Assembly (NCBI GenBank): GCA_038087015.1
Contig: JASBNA010000067.1
Location: 62,001-126,000, forward strand
Length of the DNA: 64,000 bases
Direction: 5' to 3'
From: Cerrena zonata
Lineage: Eukaryota > Basidiomycota > Agaricomycetes > Polyporales > Cerrenaceae
Shown here: piece by piece, positions 10,009-19,839 of the stretch
How positions within the stretch are numbered: position 1 is the first letter of the stretch
Layout: each line of letters starts with the position of its first letter
Made by a program: the position numbers and the translations under genes
The notes under the pieces: model-generated
The model's input: only the letters and a program-made list of their open reading frames with translations
The model's database searches: none
What the model was told of the DNA's origin: nothing

Positions 10009-11400
10009 ATGAAGGTGAAAACTATAAGTAGGTCTTCAGACACCTATGTGCCGGTGCGTAACACGCAGGAGTCGGCGACACCCAGGAACTTGAATCCAGC
10101 GTTACATCCTTTTGAAAGAGCCAGAGAATATACCCGAGCATTAACTGCTACGAAGATGGAAAGGATGTTTGCTCAACCATTTATCGGACAATTAGGAGAC
10201 GGACATAGAGACGGTGTTTACAGTATAGCCCGGGATTTTGGGAGTACGAATCAAGTAGCCAGCGGATCAGGAGATGGGATAATAAAGTATTGGGATTTAA
10301 CATCAAGAAATGAAACCATTAGTTTTAAAGCACATTATGGGATGGTAAGTGGATTAGTAGTCAGTCCAAATCAAGTTGGAAATAAGAAGATGTTGAGTTG
10401 TGGGGATGATAAGACAATTAAATTGTGGTCAGTTAATACTAATGATTTTGAAAATGATATAAATGATGAAATATTATATGATAACAAGAATCAAGGATTA
10501 ATTAAAACCTGGACTGGGGAACACGCATTCAAAGGATTAGACCACCATTTCAGTGAAGACTTATTTGTGAGTGGAGGTCTTGATATACAATTATGGGATA
10601 TGAAAAGATCAAGACATATATCTAATTTAACTTGGGGAGCAGATAACATAAATCTGGTTAAATTCAATAAAACAGAAACAAATGTTTTGGCAAGTACCGG
10701 TAGTGATAATTCAATAGTGTTATATGATATCAGAACCAATTCACCCATCCAGAAAGTTGTTACCAATATGAGAAATAATGCAATTGCATGGAATCCAATG
10801 GAAGCATATAATTTTGCAAGTGCAAATGAAGATCAAAATTCATATTACTGGGATATGAGAAATTTGAAAAAATCATTAAATGTTTATAAAGATCATGTTA
10901 GTGCAGTTATGGATATCGATTTCAGTCCAACCGGTCAAGAATTAGTTACTGGTTCATACGATAAAACAATCAGAATTTATAAAACCAGAGCTGGTCATTC
11001 AAGAGAAATTTATCACACTAGTCGTATGCAGCATATCTTCAGCGTCAAGTTTACTAGTGATGCAAGATATATCTTGAGTGGTTCTGATGATTCCAATGTT
11101 AGATTATGGAGAGCTAAAAGTAATGATCGTTCAAATATTAAATCTTCTAAACAAAAATCTTCAATGGAATACGATGATGCATTAAAAGAAAGATTCAAAT
11201 TCATGCCAGAAATCAAAAGAATCTCAAGACATCGTCATGTTCCTAAAGTTGTTAAAAAGGCTCAAGAAATTAAAAGAACTGAACTCGATTCAATTAAAAG
11301 AAGACAAGATAATGAAAGAAGACATTCTAAACCTGGTTCGAAACCAGTTCACCCAGAAAGAGAAAAACATATCAGAGGTACCGCCATCAAAGATGATTAA
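10009..11400 (+). CDS. SOF1: U3 snoRNP-associated WD40 protein Sof1
   Basis: A 463-residue WD-repeat protein needed for 18S rRNA processing in the small-subunit processome. The N-terminus (MKVKTISRSSDTYVP, NLNPALHPFERAREYTRAL) is characteristic of Sof1. WD repeats with GSGDGIIKYWD, SCGDDKTIKLW, TGSYDKTIRIY and SGSDDSNVRLW follow. The C-terminal Sof1-like domain (LKERFKFMPEIKRISRHRHVPKVV) and basic tail close the protein. Length is near that of S. cerevisiae Sof1 (489). A palindromic Rap1-like element precedes it, plausible for a ribosome biogenesis gene. Confidence 0.95.
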   Translation: MKVKTISRSSDTYVPVRNTQESATPRNLNPALHPFERAREYTRALTATKMERMFAQPFIGQLGDGHRDGVYSIARDFGSTNQVASGSGDGIIKYWDLTSRNETISFKAHYGMVSGLVVSPNQVGNKKMLSCGDDKTIKLWSVNTNDFENDINDEILYDNKNQGLIKTWTGEHAFKGLDHHFSEDLFVSGGLDIQLWDMKRSRHISNLTWGADNINLVKFNKTETNVLASTGSDNSIVLYDIRTNSPIQKVVTNMRNNAIAWNPMEAYNFASANEDQNSYYWDMRNLKKSLNVYKDHVSAVMDIDFSPTGQELVTGSYDKTIRIYKTRAGHSREIYHTSRMQHIFSVKFTSDARYILSGSDDSNVRLWRAKSNDRSNIKSSKQKSSMEYDDALKERFKFMPEIKRISRHRHVPKVVKKAQEIKRTELDSIKRRQDNERRHSKPGSKPVHPEREKHIRGTAIKDD

Positions 11401-12099
11401 CCATGTAAATTATATACAAAATGTATACCAATACATACAATTATATAACGATGTATTACATTTTTCTGTAGTTATCCATCAGTTGATCCTACGTCTCGTG
11501 TTATCAAAAGGGTATCCGGGTATTCCCTACCCTTCAACCTTACACCGTCCTCGCCCTCTACATCGATGGCTCCCAGCCCTTCATCTTCCGCTTTCCTTCT
11601 GACCCCCACTATAACCCTCCCCATTTTCAGATCATTTGCTAAAGGATCAAATTGAAAATCAAATCCTTTTTTCATAGTGAGAGACTTTTCGCAAATAAAA
11701 AACGCTTTAAAAAAAACTGAACCAACCAAAAGAAGCAGGGAAAAAGGAAAAAAAAGAGAACGATACTCGCCCTTTCAAATAAATCATTTTTTAGCTTCTT
11801 TAACAAACAACTACCCAATTCCAGTGATAAGTGATTGGATTAAGCAAGGCTGATTCACAAGTTAGGGTTCAAATCCAGGTAGTTTTGATAGTAATTATCA
11901 GTTTGTTCTATTGTTCCAAGTATACTTAGGTTTCGAATATTGATTTTGAGACTTTTTTTTTTTCCTCTTTGGCTAGTTTCCTATAGGTTGGTTGATTATA
12001 CATCTAGTGATAGGAAGATTGAATTCATTGCTTGAAAGAAGTTTGAAATAGTTATTTCCTGGATGGAAAGCATACACGCTATTCCGAGATTTATAAGTT
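11401..12099. other. Intergenic, SAT4-like kinase promoter
   Basis: About 700 bp with no convincing gene. A GGGTTCAAATCC string at 11866-11877 resembles a tRNA B box, but the flanking T-stem does not pair and no cloverleaf can be drawn. An A-rich tract at 11700-11760 and a T-rich run near 11953 are typical promoter DNA. Confidence 0.6.
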
Positions 12100-14394
12100 A
12101 TGCCGGATAAACATAAAATTAAGTTGTTTAGTCACTTCAAACAACCTTCGGTTGATGAAGAATTGACTCCTTCAACTTCAAATCAATCCCAATCCCATTC
12201 TGTTGCTAATCAGGGCCGCAAGTTTCTTGGGTTCCACATTGGAAAACACGATTCGCAAGATTCTTTAACTTCACCCACCTTGACCAACTCTGGTGATCAT
12301 CACCATGGTCACCATGGTCACCATCACCATGGCCAAGCGGGCCAGCATCATCAACATAACATTCTGGGGAATAGTAGTCATTCTTCAAATCCTGATAGTA
12401 GACCCGACACTCCTCCGAATAGTAATATTTCGCCTCTGCAACAAATTCCAATTCAATCGCCTCAACCTAATGTCCATGTTCCGTTAAATAAAGAGGATTC
12501 AAATCATACATTTATGAAGTCAAATTCTATGATTGAATTAAAACGATTGTTCAAACCAACCAAAAAGAATTCTAATCCAAGGAAAAATGAACATCCTTCA
12601 TATACTAGTAATATCCATTCTCCTCCAGCAATTGCATCACCTTCTGCCGGTGTTTCTTATAATACTGCAAGCGCTCAGCATAGCAGGGAACCATCGTCAA
12701 CTTCTTTAGCCACTTTAATCAATCAGACATCTTCTCAATTACTAAATAGAGCTTCTCATGGTAATGGTGGTATACTTCATGGTAAATCTCATAATGCTGC
12801 TCCTTTCACCGATGATGATTCTCCTTTAGTTAAAAAATATGGTAAAGTTGGTAAAGAATTGGGTAGTGGTGCAGGAGGTTCAGTCAAACTAATTATACGT
12901 CCTTCAGATTCAAAAACTTTTGCAGTTAAAGAATTTAGACCAAGAAGAAATACTGAATCTTTAAAAGATTATACTAGAAAATGCACTGCAGAATATTGTA
13001 TTGGTTCAACTTTAAAACATCCAAATATTATCAAGACTATTGATATAATTCATGAAAATAATCGATATTTCGAAATTATGGAGTATGCTCCAATTGATTT
13101 TTTCGCAGTTGTTATGAGTGGTGAAATGTCAAGACAAGAAATTAACTGTTGTTTAAAACAAATTTTAGAAGGTGTTGGTTATTTACATAGTCTCGGTTTA
13201 GCACATCGTGATTTAAAATTAGATAATTGTGTTTTAACAACTAATGGTATTCTAAAAATTATTGATTTTGGTAGTGCAGTTATTTTTAAATATCCTTATG
13301 ATCAATTTGGTAATTCCAAAGATAGTATACATCATTGCCACGGGATTGTTGGTTCTGATCCTTACTTAGCTCCAGAAGTTTTGAAAAATTCTCATTCTTA
13401 TAATCCTCAACCAGTTGATTTATGGTCAATTGCAATCATTTATTGTTGTATGACTTTGAAAAGATTTCCTTGGAAAATTCCAAATCCTGAAAAAGATAAT
13501 AGTTTTAAATTATATGCAATGGAAGATGACAATTGGCATGATTATCCTTTAAGTAATGAATGTCATAAATTATTATTACAACAAAGAAAATTGAAAAATA
13601 TGATTGTTAGACTGAATAAAAAGAAGAAGGCTCTTGCTGAACAACAAGCTCAATTAGATCGAGAAATGGTCGATTCAAATAATGAAACTGATGATCATGA
13701 TATGGAAATTACTAATGAAAATGAAAATCCAAATGAAATAGAAGGTGAATCCCTAGCTCAGAATGATCAAATCAATGAAGATAAAGATGACAAAATGAAT
13801 ACTGATGAACAACAAACTACCAAGAAAGATGATAAATTGGTTCAATTACAAAATGTTGATATCTTATCAGAAGATCAATTACAAAGTATTCTCAATGGAT
13901 TAAAAGAGATTGATCAAAAATTAGAAGATTATGAAAAAAGAAAGACTGAAATGAAAAATAAATTTAATGAATCAAGAAAAATTAATCAAGAAGTTACTGA
14001 ACAACAAGAAACTAAAGATGAACCAAATCAAGATGCAAAAGAAGATTCCGGCAAAAAGAAACAATCTCATCATAAACAAATACATGGTCCTTATAGATTA
14101 ATGAGATTATTACCCCATGCATCAAGACCAATAATTTCTCGTATGTTACAAGTTGATCCAAAAAAGAGAGCCTCTTTAGAAGAAATCTTACAAGATGAGT
14201 GGATTAGAGATATTCAATGCTGCACCTTGAAGAAAGTTCCTCGTAGCTCTGATAATATTGGTGCTAATTTCGAAGAAGATGAAGATGATATCCTCGTCAA
14301 GGGTAATCCACCTCACGATCATACTTTAGTACTCGATAATCAAGAAGAACAAAATGAAATAGCCGAAGCTGCTGAAAGTAACATGGCTCAATAG
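12100..14394 (+). CDS. SAT4: Sat4/Hal4-type Ser/Thr protein kinase with split C-lobe
   Basis: A 764-residue kinase of the fungal Npr1/Hal5/Sat4 family, which regulates potassium (Trk) and nutrient transporters at the plasma membrane. The catalytic domain starts near residue 247: glycine loop [15 protein letters not shown] Lys277, catalytic loop [10 protein letters not shown] (Asp371), DFGSA (389), and SDPYLAPEV. The family phrase [14 protein letters not shown] is intact. After WHDYPLSNE (about 486) an insertion of roughly 175 Glu/Asp/Asn/Lys-rich residues interrupts the domain. The last helices then resume with [20 protein letters not shown] and [12 protein letters not shown] His-rich stretch sits at residues 66-85. 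Whether it equals SAT4 or HAL5 is less certain than the family. Confidence 0.85.
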   Translation: MPDKHKIKLFSHFKQPSVDEELTPSTSNQSQSHSVANQGRKFLGFHIGKHDSQDSLTSPTLTNSGDHHHGHHGHHHHGQAGQHHQHNILGNSSHSSNPDSRPDTPPNSNISPLQQIPIQSPQPNVHVPLNKEDSNHTFMKSNSMIELKRLFKPTKKNSNPRKNEHPSYTSNIHSPPAIASPSAGVSYNTASAQHSREPSSTSLATLINQTSSQLLNRASHGNGGILHGKSHNAAPFTDDDSPLVKKYGKVGKELGSGAGGSVKLIIRPSDSKTFAVKEFRPRRNTESLKDYTRKCTAEYCIGSTLKHPNIIKTIDIIHENNRYFEIMEYAPIDFFAVVMSGEMSRQEINCCLKQILEGVGYLHSLGLAHRDLKLDNCVLTTNGILKIIDFGSAVIFKYPYDQFGNSKDSIHHCHGIVGSDPYLAPEVLKNSHSYNPQPVDLWSIAIIYCCMTLKRFPWKIPNPEKDNSFKLYAMEDDNWHDYPLSNECHKLLLQQRKLKNMIVRLNKKKKALAEQQAQLDREMVDSNNETDDHDMEITNENENPNEIEGESLAQNDQINEDKDDKMNTDEQQTTKKDDKLVQLQNVDILSEDQLQSILNGLKEIDQKLEDYEKRKTEMKNKFNESRKINQEVTEQQETKDEPNQDAKEDSGKKKQSHHKQIHGPYRLMRLLPHASRPIISRMLQVDPKKRASLEEILQDEWIRDIQCCTLKKVPRSSDNIGANFEEDEDDILVKGNPPHDHTLVLDNQEEQNEIAEAAESNMAQ

Positions 14395-14770
14395 TTCTTG
14401 GCTTTCTCTTTTGGTTCAATCAGTCATTACCTTATTTATTACTTTCTTTAATGATATTTCTTTTTTTTTTTAGTTCGATAATTCTTTTATTCACGCTCTC
14501 ATTCTTTTTTCATTTCTTCCCTTTAGAACCAAAGTGGTCTTATCATTTTGGTTACTTTACTCATCGTCTCAAAGACATGCTACACTTAGGAGTAAGTATA
14601 TAACGATATTCAATACATTTATAACGACTGATTTGAAAATGTAAAAAAAAAGACCGGACTTTTTGTTCGCTCCTCACAAAATCAAGTCAACTGAAAACAT
14701 TGTATGATAATTCTTCATCATAGTTTAGGGTATATTGGGACTCAATTTATATTCATTTAGCAACTGTACA
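14395..14770. other. Intergenic, IST1 promoter
   Basis: 376 bp, T-rich after the kinase stop and A-rich near 14643-14651. No gene or RNA was recognised. Confidence 0.55.
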
Positions 14771-15541
14771 ATGCCTCAGCAACAGCCAGCACACGCCATC
14801 AACCCTACTCGGTTGAAGACCTCGTTGAAAATGGCAATTAGTAAGTTGAAGTTTATCCAAGATAAGAAAAGTGCAATCAACAAGCAACAGCGGAGACAAT
14901 TGGCTACGTTATTAAGCCAAGGTAAAGAATCAAGTGCTAAGATAAGAGTGGAGAATATAATTAGGGATGATATTTATGTTGAGTTACTTGAATACTTGGA
15001 GTTGTATTGTGAACTTTTATTAGCTAGAGTGGCGATAATTCTCGACACTAATAGAAGTGGAGTTGATCCATCATTGAAAGAAGCCATTCTGTCGGTTGTG
15101 TATTCTGCTCCCCATAGTGAATTGAAGGAATTGAGTGGATTAAGAGAGATTTTCATTGCAAAATATGGTGCAGAATTCGGTAAGTCGGTAATTGAAAATA
15201 CCAATGACGAGTATGTTCCAGCTAAAATAGTGAAAAGATGTCAAGTGGAGCCACCTTCAGAATTATTAGTTGACTTGTACCTATGTGAAATAGCCAAGGC
15301 GTACGAGGCTCCATATTCTGGGTTGAAGATAGAAGAGGTGGTCGAGGAAAACAACGATATTGATGACGACGACGATTCTCCATCTGGTGGCCAAAAGGAA
15401 GAGAATCTAGAAACCCCGTTGGCTGCTGATCCAGCTGATGTACCAAACACCCAAAAGACAGCACCAAAGACAGCACCTAAAGCACTCAACGACTTTGATT
15501 CCCTAAAGGCTAGATTTGACGCATTGAAAGGTGCCAAATAG
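14771..15541 (+). CDS. IST1: ESCRT-III-associated regulator Ist1
   Basis: A 256-residue protein with the Ist1 domain at its N-terminus: RLKTSLKMAISKLKFIQDKKSAINKQQRRQ, then IRVENIIRDDIYVELLEYLELYCELLLAR. It ends in a linker rich in Asp, Pro and Thr and a LKARFDALK motif, a MIM-like helix that would bind the Vps4 MIT domain. Ist1 tunes Vps4 and ESCRT-III at endosomes during multivesicular body sorting. The first ATG is at 14771; the open frame extending upstream to 14735 begins only with TTG. Confidence 0.93.
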   Translation: MPQQQPAHAINPTRLKTSLKMAISKLKFIQDKKSAINKQQRRQLATLLSQGKESSAKIRVENIIRDDIYVELLEYLELYCELLLARVAIILDTNRSGVDPSLKEAILSVVYSAPHSELKELSGLREIFIAKYGAEFGKSVIENTNDEYVPAKIVKRCQVEPPSELLVDLYLCEIAKAYEAPYSGLKIEEVVEENNDIDDDDDSPSGGQKEENLETPLAADPADVPNTQKTAPKTAPKALNDFDSLKARFDALKGAK

Positions 15542-16125
15542 ACTCAACCCCGATATTACATTGATGCTACAAGATTAGAGTACGATGAGTAAGACGAGTA
15601 AGATGAGACAAGTAATACAAGTAAGATACAAGTAAGATAATGGTGACTAATTAACTAATTGCAGACTGGAATATACTGACCACGAATAAATACCACGACT
15701 CAATAGTCCCTTGTAAGCGTGTAGTTACACGGGATGCTCCCCCTACACCTAGCCACCAACACCGTTGACGGTGGGATCAATACCCATCTGGCAGCTCCTA
15801 TGGACCAAGGAAGAGCTCTGATTTTTTTAGCCAAAGACAACCAAACAAAACAAAAAAAAAATGAAAGCGAGGAAAAATATCAAAACATTTTGAAAACGAC
15901 GCCCAAAAAAAATAAATAAACAAATTAAGCTGTACGTCAGGATCCCAATCCAACACATCATCAACCAGACACAAGTTGCACTAGATATATGGGGATACTT
16001 ATATATCGTGCGCATTAATAAAGTTATAAAGTTGGGTGAAAAAGCACGATTTGGGAATTCAGAAAATCAAGTTAAGCTGAATTGGATCTCAAGCGAGTTG
16101 AAGATCAATACAAGTTGGTGATATC
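15542..16125. other. Intergenic, PAC1 promoter with two short palindromes
   Basis: 584 bp. It contains GTAAGAT/GTAAGAC-like repeats at about 15583-15640, and two 14-bp palindromes, CGTGTAGTTACACG (15718-15731) and CACCGTTGACGGTG (15760-15773). A-rich tracts lie at 15838-15860 and 15903-15920. No gene is seen. Confidence 0.55.
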
Positions 16126-17763
16126 ATGAGTCCGCTGCAAATATTGACAGTAAGACAGCAACAGGAGTTGAACAAGGCCATACTTCAGTATCTTAAGCCA
16201 ATATTGACCGAAAATACCGGGAATGTCAACTTAACAATTGCTCTTTCCAATATTTTACAAACACCATTGAGTTCAATTGATGATAATAACAATAATATTA
16301 TTCCAAACTATTTAGAGAAGAAATGGTCGACTGTTTTAAGACTACAAAAAAAAATCATTGATTTAGAGAATGAAATTAGTAATTATAAAGCCATTATTGA
16401 CGCTTCAAATACTACCGATGCGCTTTCAAAGCATACTTCTCTTTTAACTAAAGATAAGATCAATTGGTTACCAAATAATGCAATAAAGACATTCAAGACC
16501 CAGGCTCAGCAGTTAATTCAATCAGTGACAATCCACCCATTCTTACCAATAATACATAGTGGATGTTCTGATGGATCTTTAATTTCTTGGAATTTGGTTA
16601 ATGATGATACTTTAATACCAGAGAAATTTATCAAGGCTCATACTAGAGCAATAAATAAGATTAGATGGTCCAATGCTCCTTTAGATCTTTCTGCTGGTAA
16701 ATCCTTAATTCCTGATAAAAATAAATCTTATATTCTAGCTACTTGTTCTGCTGATTTATCAATAAAAATTTGGGATGGGGCTACTTATAAACAAATAAGA
16801 ACTTTATCGGGTCATGAACATACCGTTTCTTCAATTGCATTTTCCAAGTCTACTCCCCATATCCTCTATTCAGTATCTCGTGATAAGACAGTTAAAATTT
16901 GGGACCTTACCAGTGGTTTTTGTATAAAAAGTTTTGTCGGCCATAGTGATTGGGTACGTGATATTGATGTCATTAGTGTTAATTCACAACTACTGATGAC
17001 AAACATCAAAGAATCTTCGGAAATTGGAGATTTCATCGTGACTTGTTCAAATGATCAATCAGTAAGATTATCCCATGCAGATTCTGGTACTGGTATCTCC
17101 TTATTAATTGGCCATACCCATGTTATTGAAACAGTTAAGTTTTTACCACTTCATTCAAATTATTTCATTGATAAGTACCTCACTAATAATTCCGATAAAT
17201 TCCCAAATATATCACCTTCTTTTTTCTCTGATCCTGTTTATACTCAAACTCTTGGTTTTAAATATTGCATTTCGGCTGGTAGAGATAACCTAATCAAATT
17301 ATGGTTATTGCCCCCTCCTGTTCTAAGACCTCATAGACACCCTTTACCTTCCCAACAGAATAATTCTCAAGGTTGGTTAATAGCAGAATTGGTCGGCCAT
17401 CAATCTTGGGTTAAAGCCTTATCAATCCACCCTAATGGTAGATTTATTTTCAGTGGTAGTGATGATAAGACTATAAGAGTATGGGATTTAGACAACTTGA
17501 ATCAAACTGGAAACGTCAAATGCATCAGAACTCTTACGGGTCATGATGGTTTTATTAACGATTTAAATTTTGCATCTTTTGAAATAGAGAGTGATATTAA
17601 TAGTAAAAAGAAACAGGATGTGGTTATAAATCCAAAGAAAGAAGATGGAAGTGACAAATCAACAGAACAGTTGCATAAAGAGTTGATGAAATTTATCGAA
17701 TCCAAAATGAGATGTTTATTCTTAAGTGGTGGCGTTGATAATGCTGTTAAATTATGGAGTTAG
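16126..17763 (+). CDS. PAC1: Lis1-family dynein regulator Pac1
   Basis: A 545-residue nuclear-distribution protein. An N-terminal LisH-like segment (LTVRQQQELNKAILQYL) is followed by a coiled coil (KWSTVLRLQKKIIDLENEISNYKAI, about residues 66-90). A beta-propeller of about seven WD40 repeats follows: GCSDGSLISWN, TCSADLSIKIWD, SVSRDKTVKIWD, TCSNDQSVRLS, SAGRDNLIKLW, SGSDDKTIRVWD and SGGVDNAVKLWS at the very C-terminus. Pac1/Lis1 binds the dynein motor and targets it to microtubule plus ends for spindle positioning. Length is close to the S. cerevisiae (494) and Candida proteins. Confidence 0.93.
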   Translation: MSPLQILTVRQQQELNKAILQYLKPILTENTGNVNLTIALSNILQTPLSSIDDNNNNIIPNYLEKKWSTVLRLQKKIIDLENEISNYKAIIDASNTTDALSKHTSLLTKDKINWLPNNAIKTFKTQAQQLIQSVTIHPFLPIIHSGCSDGSLISWNLVNDDTLIPEKFIKAHTRAINKIRWSNAPLDLSAGKSLIPDKNKSYILATCSADLSIKIWDGATYKQIRTLSGHEHTVSSIAFSKSTPHILYSVSRDKTVKIWDLTSGFCIKSFVGHSDWVRDIDVISVNSQLLMTNIKESSEIGDFIVTCSNDQSVRLSHADSGTGISLLIGHTHVIETVKFLPLHSNYFIDKYLTNNSDKFPNISPSFFSDPVYTQTLGFKYCISAGRDNLIKLWLLPPPVLRPHRHPLPSQQNNSQGWLIAELVGHQSWVKALSIHPNGRFIFSGSDDKTIRVWDLDNLNQTGNVKCIRTLTGHDGFINDLNFASFEIESDINSKKKQDVVINPKKEDGSDKSTEQLHKELMKFIESKMRCLFLSGGVDNAVKLWS

Positions 17764-17995
17764 AACTCACATCTCATTATACTTGGTATACTTTTATTTA
17801 TATTTTTAACTCTTCATAGGATACCCTTTAATTTTTTTTTTTTTTTTTTTGGTTTTTTTTTTTGTCACTACCTTTTTTGACTACAATTACGATATAGATT
17901 AAATCAATGGTGTATTTTAAACTTGCGATTGATGATTCTTCTTAGACGAATATAACGATTTACTATTTTTATTGATTGACAATAACTGTAATGTT

Positions 17996-18948
17996 CTATC
18001 CAGATTTTGCGATATAAGCAGATGGTGCTCTCTGAGCCCATTCGGTCCAACTACCATCATAGACTCTTATTGGAAATCCGGTTCCAATAACAGACTGTAA
18101 AGCCAACTTCAAGATCACCGCAGTGACCCCTGTACCACACATAACAATAACGGCTTCTTTCCCACCTAATGTTGGATCGGTGACATCTATGTTAAAGTCA
18201 TCTTTGAATAATTGGATCAACTCCTCTTTGCTTTTATAACTTCCGTCTTCTTTCAAAACCTTGTTAAATGGTAACGATAAAGCGCCAGGAATATGACCCG
18301 AAGACAATCCTGGTCTTGGTTCTGGGCTTTTACCGGTAAATCTGTCGGTGGAGCGTGCATCAAAAGTGACATAATGCTTTTCTAATTTTTCTGACTGAAC
18401 AAGTGCTAATAATTCTTCGTAATCAATGACTTGATCTTGATAATTATCCGAGAACTGTTCTTGACTAATCAATTCATAATGGTGGGCATCACCTACTTCA
18501 GCACTTGTGGCCAAAGTGTCTTTAGGATTGGTGTCGAGTGGATAATCATGTTTTTTATAGTCGGGATAGTGATTTAAAAGATAAACTCTTCCATGCCCAT
18601 AAAGAGAAAAAGTCCAAGCAGCCCGAGGACTAGAAAAGATACCGGTTTTATCGTAGAAAACCAATTTATCAGTTTTTTGTAACTTGAGTGCTTCTATATT
18701 CTTTTTAAATACTTCATATGGAGGTAACATATGAGGGTATTTGGACTCTGGCAACGCAACTTCGTCAAGATCAAAAAATGCAGCATCTTTAATTCTGTCT
18801 TCGTTCAAGTACTGTCTTTGCCATTATGAGGAGAATTCGGCATGTACCAAGTAGCATCAATTGGAACAACTCTAGAATGGGAGGAACTCGATCTCAAAAG
18901 TGCTCTAAAACCCTGTGGGCTAAGAATGGAAATAAACGGCTTGGACAT
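17996..18948 (-). CDS. TUM1: Rhodanese-type sulfurtransferase Tum1 (one frameshift)
   Basis: A tandem-rhodanese thiosulfate/3-mercaptopyruvate sulfurtransferase, which relays sulfur to Uba4/Urm1 for tRNA wobble uridine thiolation. The active-site loop MCGTGVTA carries the catalytic Cys, and YDGSWTEWA near the C-terminus is diagnostic. Translation from the ATG at 18946-18948 gives SKPFISILSPQGFRALL then VVPIDATWYMP, the expected first-domain start. It stops at a TGA soon after NGKDST. Adding one A to the AAA at 18817-18819 yields NGKRQYLNEDRIKDAAFFDL and joins the long downstream frame. So one missing base splits an otherwise normal gene of about 316 residues. Confidence 0.88.
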
Positions 18949-19839
18949 ATCTCAGTATAATTCTCCACTCCTTGTTTTGCAAACAGCTTCGTTCAAGAAC
19001 TCTTGGGCCTCTACCAAGTCAATTGAATTGGGAGTTTTGTAGAAAGCAATTGTTGAAAATTGACCAATTGTTAACGATCTCAACGACGGTTTCGGGCTTT
19101 TTTGTTGAGGCACTGATATTGTTTTATCATAGAGGACCGGGTTACGATAGTCCCGCAATCAACACACCCATACACCAGCAGTAGTTACTACTTCAACTGC
19201 CACTAAGTGAATAAAATGGATCTAATATGAAACCGTTGTTTAGCCTTCTTCCATTTAGAAGGTTTCTCGAGTCTAAAGAATTGTACTAGAGAGTCACTTT
19301 CTGTGGGTGGTTAGTTGGACGAACCTTAATAAAAAGACAAACAATTATGTGTATGGCATTAGCATGTAACCACAAAGAAAAACGATAAAGCAGAGTTTTT
19401 CAGAACTAATACTGGCAAGACAGAAGTGACGGGATTCTATATTACTTCCTTAGTCAGCAACGAAAGAAAGGAATGCCGAAAGGAGTTGGCTGCAAAGAAG
19501 AACTTTTTTGCAACATGCGACCTTAAACTTGTGCTGGATTTTGAATTTTGTGACTCCACAAGTTTTGCAGTCACTATTACCATGGCCTTCCTTGTCTATT
19601 GAGACAGGCATGGCAGAAATGCTGTATGTGCTACAGGACAGGCAAGTAAGGACCCGAAGAAATCAAAAACGAAGAGAAAGCCAAAATAACCGTAACCGTT
19701 AAAATGTTAACCTTTGACTATTTTGCTATTAAAGTTGGCCTTTCCTTTCCTCGAGTGGCAGCACAGAAGGGAAGGGCTGAATAATGTATGTAAATTTAGA
19801 AGATAATAGTTTGATATAGTCTATATAATTTGCTATCGA
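18949..19839. other. Intergenic between TUM1 and PUS7
   Basis: About 890 bp between two minus-strand genes. It holds the TUM1 promoter with a Rap1-like site at 19164-19177, then PUS7 3' flanking DNA. Small open frames are unconvincing. Confidence 0.55.
19164..19177 (+). promoter_or_regulatory. Rap1-like site ACACCCATACACCA upstream of TUM1
   Basis: Exact 14-mer shared with sites at 34879, 41062 and 41782. It resembles the S. cerevisiae Rap1 consensus ACACCCATACAT. It lies about 218 bp upstream of the TUM1 ATG. Factor identity is inferred. Confidence 0.55.

Noticed and set aside
11828..11885. tRNA-like B box (GGGTTCAAATCC)
   Set aside because: Only two of five T-stem pairs form, and no acceptor stem, A box or anticodon arm can be drawn around it.
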